This document shows, piece after piece, positions 16,357 through 23,450 of a stretch of DNA of 64,000 bases. Both the position numbers and the translations under genes were made by a program. Source of the DNA: Verrucomicrobiota bacterium. GTDB taxonomy: Bacteria > Verrucomicrobiota > Verrucomicrobiia > Opitutales > UBA953. Where the stretch lies: contig JAPLTU010000072.1 in NCBI GenBank assembly GCA_026397965.1, positions 1 through 64,000 on the forward strand, read 5' to 3'. Below the pieces are notes generated by a model, which had not been told where the DNA came from, made no database searches, and worked only from the letters and a program-made list of their open reading frames with translations. Every line of letters begins with the position of its first letter. Within the stretch, counting starts at the first letter, position 1.

Positions 16357-17157
16357 TTAGCCTTCGGATACGCCGACCTTAGGGAAATCGATCTTGAAAG
16401 CCCTGCCATTAGGGGGTTTGCCGCAGTTACCAATTTGGGTGCAAGCGCGGCGGACAAGCTCTGCGAGATGGTTATCTTGCGGGCGACTCAGCCAGCCGGA
16501 GAATGAAACGGTGCCCCCGGCATCGACGGATAACGTCACGCCGCAGCTGCCGGCCGAGGAAATCGCCCCGCCTTCGGCCGAAATGATCTCCGTCCAAGCC
16601 GAACGAAAACGAGCCAAGACTTCACCTGCATAAAGCTGCTGTTCCGTCGCTGATCCGCCCTCGCCGCCATTATCACCCGTGCCAAAGTTGCGGCCTTTTT
16701 TGACGGATACCCCGCCGATACCACCCACTTTGCCCGAAGCTGAAGATTTACCGCCCTTAGCATTCATGAAATCGCTCAAGGATGTTTTTCCGGAACCCGT
16801 CGAAGCCTTGGGGGTAGTCTTAGCCGTCGCCTTGCTCGTCGCATGGGCAGGCGCGGCGGCCTCGGCTTCGGCCTGAGCTCTGGCTTCTTGAATCTTCTCT
16901 ACATCAAGTTTCTTGATTTTGACGATCTTCACGCCCGTCTTAGTACCATTTTCTTCACCCTGAGCCACGCCGGCGGCTTTGCCGATTTCTCCCGGACGCT
17001 TACCCGGGATACCGTTCAAATCTACTAGGAGCGGATCCGCTGCCTCAACGGCTTGGCCCTCGTGACGAGAAGCAAGCCAGGATACCGCCACCAGCGCACA
17101 GATGATCCCCGCATGCACTGCAATCGAACCAATCATTCCTTTGCCTTCAGTGGACAT
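16357..17157 (-). CDS. TolA/TonB-like periplasmic energy-transducing protein
   Basis: A 266-residue protein with one N-terminal membrane anchor (about 8-28), a long Lys/Ala/Ser-rich low-complexity spacer, and a C-terminal domain of about 90 residues that resembles TolA/TonB C-domains (QLYAGEVLARFRSAW..., a cysteine-containing strand, a final FKIDFPKV). It is the third gene of an ExbB-ExbD-TolA-like operon and starts 4 bases past the ExbD stop. The cluster would use the proton motive force to drive an outer-membrane process (Tol-Pal-like or TonB-like). No TolB or Pal gene is nearby. The ATG at 17155-17157 is preferred because upstream starts would overlap ExbD. Confidence 0.8.
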   Translation of the reverse strand: MSTEGKGMIGSIAVHAGIICALVAVSWLASRHEGQAVEAADPLLVDLNGIPGKRPGEIGKAAGVAQGEENGTKTGVKIVKIKKLDVEKIQEARAQAEAEAAAPAHATSKATAKTTPKASTGSGKTSLSDFMNAKGGKSSASGKVGGIGGVSVKKGRNFGTGDNGGEGGSATEQQLYAGEVLARFRSAWTEIISAEGGAISSAGSCGVTLSVDAGGTVSFSGWLSRPQDNHLAELVRRACTQIGNCGKPPNGRAFKIDFPKVGVSEG

Positions 17158-17161
17158 GGCT

Positions 17162-17587
17162 TTAACGGATTTCGGTATCAAGACCGACCTTGGTGAGACC
17201 CTTTGCTTTGGCCTTGGACATCACATCAATCACTTTTTGATACGGCAACGTGGAGTCGGCGCGAATACGGACAATCGGCTGATCCGCCTCTGGTAGCGCC
17301 GCGATGGTGGAAAATTCAGCTTCTAATTGGGCTACTGTCACCGGGTGATTGCCGAACGTATAGGTACCGTCGCGAGCCACGTTCACAAAACGATACCGAT
17401 CCTTCGTGTCCGCCTGTTTGCCGGCTCCCTTGTCCGCCTTCGGCAGATTGACGGCCGTCGTTTGCTCCAACACCGGCGTCGCGATCATGAAGATAATGAG
17501 CAAAACGAAGCACAAATCCAGCATCGGCGTGACGTTCAAATCGTTCATCACGTGCAATCGATGCGGCCTGGAAAAGGAACGCGCCAT
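17162..17587 (-). CDS. ExbD/TolR-family proton channel subunit
   Basis: A 141-residue single-pass inner-membrane protein. The short N-terminal cytoplasmic part is followed by the helix NVTPMLDLCFVLLIIFMI with the conserved aspartate (D24) that relays protons with the TolQ/ExbB channel. The periplasmic portion ends with the usual peptidoglycan- or partner-binding fold (VRIRADSTLPYQKVIDVM). It sits between the ExbB-like and TolA-like genes with gaps of 4 bases on each side, so the three form one operon. Confidence 0.92.
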   Translation of the reverse strand: MARSFSRPHRLHVMNDLNVTPMLDLCFVLLIIFMIATPVLEQTTAVNLPKADKGAGKQADTKDRYRFVNVARDGTYTFGNHPVTVAQLEAEFSTIAALPEADQPIVRIRADSTLPYQKVIDVMSKAKAKGLTKVGLDTEIR

Positions 17588-17591
17588 CGCC

Positions 17592-18452
17592 TTACTGGGC
17601 GTCTTCCCAGCCCGGCAGGGCGGAAGGGGGAGCGTCGAGCGGGCTCACCGTGGGGATGTTGGCCGCCGTCGCCGCCGTGATCGACGCCATCTGAGCAGCG
17701 CGCACCAGACTTTCGCGCTCTTGGGCTTGTGCAAAATTACGGCGGGCTTCGCCTTCTAGTTCCAACTCAACGCGATCGGCCAGTGAGCTGGCGAAATTTT
17801 CGAGTTCCGTCGTCATGATCTTAACCTGCGTTAAAAGATAATTATAACCGAACGTCGCGGGGATGGCTACCAAGAGCCCCAGCGTCGTCGTCACGAGCGC
17901 ACCGCAGACACCTGGCGCCAATTGGGCGATGCTGGCCTTTTCGGTCAGCGCACCGAAGGTCACCATCACCCCCCAGACCGTTCCCAAGAGACCTAAGAAT
18001 GGACCGCCCGAAACTAACGAACTTAACAGCACCATTTTGCTTTCGTAATTTACCATCGTCCGGGAAACGCCGCGTTGAATCGCATTCTCGACGTGACCCA
18101 TGCAAAGCGTGACGTCGGACGGCTTCAGCAACCGACCCTTGTGGCGTTGGACGGCGGAGACGCCTTCCGCGACCAAGAATTCATACGGCCCGAGATTGGC
18201 ACCGCGAGGAAAGTTTAAAGCGACGACGGAAGGCTCATCGCGCAAGCGACGTTCAAAGCCATGATTACGGCGACGGAGTTCTTGGACGTCGGACCATTTC
18301 TGGATCATCGCACCCCAACCGATCAAGGAGCAGACCACCAGCACGGCCGCCACGGCGAGACCGGGAGCATCCATCTGCTTAAAATACCAGAGAGCGCCTT
18401 TTTCGGTATCGGCCAGCACGACCATTAAGACGGGATAAAGCATCGCTTTCAT
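17592..18452 (-). CDS. MotA/TolQ/ExbB proton channel family protein
   Basis: A 286-residue inner-membrane protein with three helices; two lie in the C-terminal half, where the family signature GPFLGLLGTVWGVMVTFGAL followed by the LLVAIPATFGYNYL helix is clear. It pairs with ExbD to form the proton-driven motor. The ATG at 18450-18452 was chosen over a TTG two codons upstream. A long cytoplasmic loop with REL-type helices sits between helices 1 and 2. ExbB and TolQ cannot be told apart from sequence alone, but the TolA-like third gene hints at a Tol-type system. Confidence 0.9.
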   Translation of the reverse strand: MKAMLYPVLMVVLADTEKGALWYFKQMDAPGLAVAAVLVVCSLIGWGAMIQKWSDVQELRRRNHGFERRLRDEPSVVALNFPRGANLGPYEFLVAEGVSAVQRHKGRLLKPSDVTLCMGHVENAIQRGVSRTMVNYESKMVLLSSLVSGGPFLGLLGTVWGVMVTFGALTEKASIAQLAPGVCGALVTTTLGLLVAIPATFGYNYLLTQVKIMTTELENFASSLADRVELELEGEARRNFAQAQERESLVRAAQMASITAATAANIPTVSPLDAPPSALPGWEDAQ

Positions 18453-18538
18453 AGGCAATCCGACTCGAGCTGGGCTTCAACCTGAAAAGACCTACCGATG
18501 CTTGAAACGGAAGACTTTCTTCTTCATAGTTAAGCTTG

Positions 18539-19033
18539 ATGATACCACGTCCATCATCCTGCACCGACTGCACCAAAGCCTGCGCCGTTTACTTTACCGT
18601 CGTCGCGGGCGGCAAGGCGATATCCCATGCCTGTTGCCAAGACTGCCCCGCCCTGCAAGCCGCGGCCGGAGACGGGCAACTCCCGTCGGTTGCCCTCGGC
18701 CTCAAACTCACGATCCCAAGCCCACATGGTCGGGGCAAATGCCCCACTTGTGGCTTCCGCTGGACGGACTTCGTGCGTATCCACCGCATGGGATGCCCAA
18801 CCTGCTATCAGACCCATGCCCAAGAGGCCCTCGAGACCATTGCGCGCATCCAGCCCGGTATCGAACACCAAGGACGGCGCCCCCTGGGATCTACCGCCGA
18901 CTCCCTGCTGCGTCTGACCAAAGCCCGTCAACTGCTCAAAGAGGCGCTCAAGGAGGAAGACTTCGAGACCGCCGCCGTTTTGCGGGATCAGATTTCTGAT
19001 TTAGAGGGCAATTCCCTTGAGAGTAAGAAATAA
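18539..19033 (+). CDS. McsA-like zinc-finger protein with UVR motif
   Basis: A 164-residue soluble protein with an N-terminal set of cysteine pairs (C8-C11, C32/C33-C36, C68-C71, C86-C89) suited to bind zinc, and a C-terminal UVR motif (LLKEALKEEDFETAAVLRDQI, residues about 132-152) of the kind that contacts UvrC or, in McsA, the McsB arginine kinase. This layout matches the protein-arginine kinase activator McsA (about 170 residues). A McsB gene is not adjacent, so the partner is elsewhere or the role differs. The ATG at 18539 was preferred to a TTG one codon upstream. Confidence 0.82.
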   Translation: MIPRPSSCTDCTKACAVYFTVVAGGKAISHACCQDCPALQAAAGDGQLPSVALGLKLTIPSPHGRGKCPTCGFRWTDFVRIHRMGCPTCYQTHAQEALETIARIQPGIEHQGRRPLGSTADSLLRLTKARQLLKEALKEEDFETAAVLRDQISDLEGNSLESKK

Positions 19034-19081
19034 CCTTCGGCGTTGCTCGACCTTCAAGTCGGGGCACGCTGAGCCAAAAGT

Positions 19082-19849
19082 ATGAAGCCCACCGCCCTAC
19101 TCACCAATGATGATGGCATCAACGCGGCCTTCATTCATGCCTTGGTCGCGGCCTGCGAAGCTGAGGGCTTTAAGGTGATTGTCGCCGCCCCCGCCGGCGA
19201 GCGCAGCTGGATCGGCCGAGCTTTTAGTCGCCACCGGGAAGTCACGCTCTCCGACTACCCCAATCTCGGCAGCCAAGCGTGGTCCATCGATGGCACTCCT
19301 TCGGACTGTGTTAATATCGCCCTCGGGCATTTGTTAAAAACGCAACCCGACGTCGTCATCTCGGGGATGAATATCGGCTTTAATGCGACGATGCCATTAT
19401 GCCTCAGCTCGGGCACCTTAGCGGGAGCGACCGAAGGGGCGGCCTGGAATCTGCCCGCCGTAGCGTGCTCCATGGACCTCGAACAAGCTATCTTTGAAAG
19501 CGTCCATCGCCAATCTGCGGAGTGCCCTGGCGCCCTCCGGCCCCACCTTGAAGCTGCCTGCCAGCACACCGCACGTTTTGCCCGTGGTCTCATTGGCCAG
19601 CCCGTCCGGGGCCTGCATGTCCACAGCTTAAACTACCCAGCAACCGTGACGAATACCACAGCGATGGAACGCAGCGTCCCGGCCTTGGTTCGACATGGGT
19701 CGCTTTTCAAACCTTCCGCCCAAGGCTTTACTTTCGCTTGGAACGACGGAGAACAAGTCAGTGAAGGCGGCCAAACGGATTTAGCCGTGATCGAGCGGGG
19801 GCTAATCAGCCATACCGTCTTTGACTTCGGCAACGTCGGCCCGCTCTGA
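19082..19849 (+). CDS. surE: SurE-family 5'/3'-nucleotidase
   Basis: A 255-residue metal-dependent phosphatase that dephosphorylates nucleoside monophosphates and short polyphosphates. Metal ligands are in the N-terminal TNDDGI (D10 and D11). Other family blocks are VIVAAPAGERSW, DGTPSDCVNIAL, SGMNIGFN and SSGTLAGATEG. The usual S-G-x-G-rich loop after AP is altered (GERSWIGRAF), a modest departure that may change substrate preference. Length fits. It is not near pcm or nlpD, its classical neighbours in proteobacteria. Confidence 0.9.
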   Translation: MKPTALLTNDDGINAAFIHALVAACEAEGFKVIVAAPAGERSWIGRAFSRHREVTLSDYPNLGSQAWSIDGTPSDCVNIALGHLLKTQPDVVISGMNIGFNATMPLCLSSGTLAGATEGAAWNLPAVACSMDLEQAIFESVHRQSAECPGALRPHLEAACQHTARFARGLIGQPVRGLHVHSLNYPATVTNTTAMERSVPALVRHGSLFKPSAQGFTFAWNDGEQVSEGGQTDLAVIERGLISHTVFDFGNVGPL

Positions 19850-19855
19850 GTCAGC

Positions 19856-20473
19856 TCAGTGCGCGTGGCCGTGGTCGTTGTCATGGTCGCCGTGACCTTC
19901 GCCGGCAACGAAGACAGGCAAGAGAAGCACGAGGCCGGCGATGAACGCAGGCATCCATGCCTTACGCAGATCGTTGTGAGCCAAGAAAGGGTAGAAGGCG
20001 ATGTAGCCCGCCAAAGACCATGCTCCAAGGTGATGGACGAAGAGCCATAACCCCTGAAAGCCCGCATCGTTTGCCCGACGCTGGACATAGACGGAAAGGA
20101 AACCGGCGAAGAAAACCGCAGATAAGATAAGCAGGAAGACTGCAAAAGGAGCCCAGCCTGATACGGCATGATGATGGATTTCTTCTTCTTGCTTCTTCAC
20201 TTCGGCTTCAGCGGCGACCTTTGCCTGTTCTCGGGCGACTTTTTCGTCAAAAGCCTTACCCTTAGCGGAGGACTTCGCCTTGGAAAAAGCAGCCTCTTCC
20301 GACTTACGGGAGACCTCCGCGATCTTTTGGGCGACTTCACTATGAGGAAGCGATGCTGTCATGTAGTGAAAGGCGGCCGTCGAAAGCGCATAGAAAACGA
20401 CGGAAAGAAGGGCGAGGTTAAGGGCCAAGCCGAAGCGGCGGAGTGGCTTGGTCAGATCCAGCGAGAAGGTCAT
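19856..20473 (-). CDS. Membrane protein with coiled coil and His-rich tail, unknown
   Basis: A 205-residue inner-membrane protein I do not recognise. From the N terminus there is one helix (about 17-40), an Ala/Lys/Glu-rich stretch that can form a coiled coil (about 50-100), then three more helices, and a C-terminal tail GHGDHDNDHGHAH rich in His, Asp and Gly that could bind a divalent metal. The ATG at 20473 was chosen because the longer frame lacks an ATG with hydrophobic support. The gene runs convergently with surE, 6 bases apart. Confidence 0.65.
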   Translation of the reverse strand: MTFSLDLTKPLRRFGLALNLALLSVVFYALSTAAFHYMTASLPHSEVAQKIAEVSRKSEEAAFSKAKSSAKGKAFDEKVAREQAKVAAEAEVKKQEEEIHHHAVSGWAPFAVFLLILSAVFFAGFLSVYVQRRANDAGFQGLWLFVHHLGAWSLAGYIAFYPFLAHNDLRKAWMPAFIAGLVLLLPVFVAGEGHGDHDNDHGHAH

Positions 20474-20553
20474 AGGTTGAGTTCGGGAAATTAGATGACC
20501 CACCCTCGCCTTCAATTCCAAACTTGGAAACCTGACATATTCACGCCTCATGG

Positions 20554-21222
20554 ATGGCAGATATGGCCCACCCTCTTCCTGAAACCGTACTTTTCGACCT
20601 CGACGGCACCTTGGTCGATAACTTTGAGGCGATTCACCGCTGCTATGATGATGTGATGAGCATGATGGGGCTACCCAGCGTCACCCTCGAACAGATACGC
20701 CGTGCGGTGGGAGGTTCGGTTAACGTCACCGTCGTCAAGCTCGCCGGCGAAGCCAATGCGCCGACCGCCACCCGCCTCTTCCGCGAACACTTCCCCAGTG
20801 TCATGTACCACGGCTTACGCGTCTACCCCGGTTGCCGCGAAATTCTCGAAGGTCTCCGGGCGCGCGGAGTGCGGACCGCGGTTTACACCAATAAGGATGA
20901 CGCTAATTCTAAGAAAATCATGGAGCACCTGGAGTTAAGTCATCTCTTTGACGGTATCTACGGGACGAACGTCCATCCCTGGCGCAAGCCCCAGCCAGAG
21001 TTTACGCAGTTCGTCCTTTCTTCCCTAAAAGCAAAAATCAGCACCACGGTCATGGTGGGAGATTCGCCTTTCGATATCGCGGCCGCCCGGAATGGCGGAC
21101 TCGCCGCCATCCATTGCGTCACCACGGGCAGCCATACCGCCGAAGAGCTCCAGCCGTACAACCCTGATACGATTCATGCCGGACTCAACGAGCTGGCCCG
21201 GGAGACCTTCCGCCTCGCATGA
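20554..21222 (+). CDS. HAD-superfamily phosphatase (phosphoglycolate phosphatase-like)
   Basis: A 222-residue HAD hydrolase. Motif I is FDLDGTLVDN with the nucleophile D15 and D17, the cap helices follow, motif II is in VYTNKDD, and motif III/IV is MVGDSPFDIAAARNGG near 155-170. The cap size and the PETVLFDLDGTL opening fit the phosphoglycolate phosphatase/PGP-like subgroup. It could remove 2-phosphoglycolate made during DNA repair or act on another phosphosugar. The ATG at 20554 is used; a second Met three codons in is possible. Confidence 0.87.
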   Translation: MADMAHPLPETVLFDLDGTLVDNFEAIHRCYDDVMSMMGLPSVTLEQIRRAVGGSVNVTVVKLAGEANAPTATRLFREHFPSVMYHGLRVYPGCREILEGLRARGVRTAVYTNKDDANSKKIMEHLELSHLFDGIYGTNVHPWRKPQPEFTQFVLSSLKAKISTTVMVGDSPFDIAAARNGGLAAIHCVTTGSHTAEELQPYNPDTIHAGLNELARETFRLA

Positions 21223-21263
21223 TTTTGTTTCGCCCCAAAGGTGCCAGAGTGATTGGCTGAACC

Positions 21264-23450
21264 ATGGCGCCCCCGCGGGAATCTGATCGAGGTCCAGAAA
21301 TTGCGCTCTCCGGCGTGGTCGAGCGCATCCTATGGCTGGACGAGGAGACGCACTTCACCATCGCCGAACTGGTGGCGGAAAATAACGAGAAGACAATCAT
21401 CCTCGGCAACATGACGGGGCTGCAGTGCGGCGAGACGGTCGATCTCCTGGGCTTCTGGGAGCGGCACCCTTCGCATGGTCCGCAACTGCGCGTCAAATCG
21501 TTCAGCTCGCGCCTACCCTCCTCCGTGCATGGTATCCGCAAATACCTCGGGAGCGGCCTGATCAAAGGTATCGGCAAGACTTATGCCGATAAGATCGTCG
21601 CGAAATTCGGTGTGCGTACTTTTGAGATCATTTCCAACATGTCGGGACGGCTGCGGGAAGTTGAAGGCATCGGCCCTGGGCGTGCCAAATCCATCAAGGC
21701 TGCCTGGGAAGAGCAGAAAGCCCTGCGCGAGGTGATGGTCTTCTTGCAAACCTACGGCGTCACCAATTCCATCTGCCTACGCATCGTCAAAGCTTACGGC
21801 GAAGAGGCAAAAAAAGTCGTGACCGCCGAGCCCTATCGCGTCTGCCGCGAAGTCGAAGGCGTCGGCTTCAAGACCGCGGATAAAATCGCCCGCAACCTGG
21901 GTCTGCCCACCGCTGGGCCGCAACGCGTCGACGCAGGCATCTTGCACACGCTCGAAGAACTTGAAGGCGAAGGCCACAGCGCTTTCCCGGACGAAGGTTT
22001 GCTCGAAAAATCGACTGCCTTGCTCGAAGTGGATCGGGCCGTAGTTCAGGACCGCATGCGACGGCTCATCGAAGAAAACGCCGTGGGTATCCTCGATTAT
22101 CGTGGCGTTCGGCTCGTGCAGTTGCGTCCGCAGGAAAACGCCGAAAAATCCATCGCGGTGTCGATTCGCCGGTTCATCGGCGGCGACAGCGGATTGCCCG
22201 CGATCCAAGCGGAAAAAGCCATCGAGTGGGCACAAGGCCGGGCTGGCTTTACCTTCTCGGAAGCCCAAGCCACAGGCGTCCTGATGGCGCTTAAAAATAA
22301 AGTATCCGTGCTCACCGGCGGCCCCGGTACAGGTAAAACCACGATCCTGAAAGCACTGTGCGATATTCTTTCCGCCAAGCGCACCCGCATGATGCTCGGC
22401 GCCCCCACGGGACGCGCCGCCAAACGGATGTCCGAAGCGACGGGCGTGCCCGCCGCCACCATTCATCGGCTTCTTAAATTCGATCATGCGGCGGGCGGCT
22501 TCACCGCCAATGCCGACAATCCCTTGGCCGCAGATTTTGTCATCGTCGACGAATCCAGCATGCTTGATACCAAGCTTGCCGCCGCCCTTTTGCGGGCCGT
22601 GCCATCGACCGCCCATCTCTTGCTTGTCGGCGACGTCAATCAGCTCCCTTCGGTCGGTGCGGGTAATGTCTTAGGCGACCTCATCGAATCTGGCACCGCC
22701 GCCGTCACCCGGCTCGATACGGTCTTCCGCCAAGGCGCGCGAAGCGGTATCGTGACCGTGGCCCACGGCATCTTGCACGCGGACACGACTCCGCCCACGC
22801 CAGTGGAAGATCCGACGAAATTAGATTTCTCGGATGACATTCATTTCGTCAAAGTGGAAGACCCCGAAACCTGCGTGGCGATGGTCACCCGGATCTGCTG
22901 CGACATCCTGCCCAAGGCGCTTCGCCTCGACCCGTTACGTGACATCCAAGTCCTGGCCCCGATGCACAAAGGGACTGGCGGCATCCAGGCCTACAACCAA
23001 GCCCTGCAAGTCCGCCTCCGCGGACCGGACGCCAAACCCGGACGGATTTCGCCGGGCGATAAGGTGATCCAGACCCGCAATAATTATGATAAGTTAGTCT
23101 ATAACGGTGATTTCGGAGTCGTCCTCGGCCAAAACGAAGCCGGCACCTTGCTGGTCGATTTTGACGGCACCCGCGTCGAGCTGGAACGCGGCGAGCAATC
23201 CGACCTCCAGCTGGCCTACGCGGTGAGTATCCATAAATCCCAAGGTTCAGAGTTTCCCGCCGTCGTCGTGCCGTTGCTCCGCCAGCACAGCATCATGCTG
23301 GCCCGTAATCTGATTTATACCGCGGTGACCCGGGGGCGCAAACAAGTCATCCTTGTGGGGGACCCCACGGCGTACGCGATGGCCGTGCGCAACGCTTCGG
23401 ACTCCCGTCGGATTACGGGCTTATTGCCGCGCTTAAAAGATAACCTTTAG
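21264..23450 (+). CDS. recD2: RecD2-type ATP-dependent DNA helicase
   Basis: A 728-residue 5'-3' superfamily 1B helicase. The N-terminal OB-like and HhH modules are visible (LIKGIGKTYADKIV and EGIGPGRAKSI, then EGVGFKTADKIA), which distinguish RecD2 from the RecBCD-bound RecD. The helicase core begins with Walker A GGPGTGKTT near 352-360, then DESSMLD (motif II), GDVNQLPSVGAG, and the C-terminal YAVSIHKSQGSEFP and YTAVTRGRK. RecD2 works alone in DNA repair and recombination. The stop overlaps the convergent gene by 4 bases. Confidence 0.95.
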   Translation: MAPPRESDRGPEIALSGVVERILWLDEETHFTIAELVAENNEKTIILGNMTGLQCGETVDLLGFWERHPSHGPQLRVKSFSSRLPSSVHGIRKYLGSGLIKGIGKTYADKIVAKFGVRTFEIISNMSGRLREVEGIGPGRAKSIKAAWEEQKALREVMVFLQTYGVTNSICLRIVKAYGEEAKKVVTAEPYRVCREVEGVGFKTADKIARNLGLPTAGPQRVDAGILHTLEELEGEGHSAFPDEGLLEKSTALLEVDRAVVQDRMRRLIEENAVGILDYRGVRLVQLRPQENAEKSIAVSIRRFIGGDSGLPAIQAEKAIEWAQGRAGFTFSEAQATGVLMALKNKVSVLTGGPGTGKTTILKALCDILSAKRTRMMLGAPTGRAAKRMSEATGVPAATIHRLLKFDHAAGGFTANADNPLAADFVIVDESSMLDTKLAAALLRAVPSTAHLLLVGDVNQLPSVGAGNVLGDLIESGTAAVTRLDTVFRQGARSGIVTVAHGILHADTTPPTPVEDPTKLDFSDDIHFVKVEDPETCVAMVTRICCDILPKALRLDPLRDIQVLAPMHKGTGGIQAYNQALQVRLRGPDAKPGRISPGDKVIQTRNNYDKLVYNGDFGVVLGQNEAGTLLVDFDGTRVELERGEQSDLQLAYAVSIHKSQGSEFPAVVVPLLRQHSIMLARNLIYTAVTRGRKQVILVGDPTAYAMAVRNASDSRRITGLLPRLKDNL

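Noticed and set aside
21777-22616. Minus-strand open frame over recD2
   Set aside because: It is antisense to the helicase core and shows no family features.
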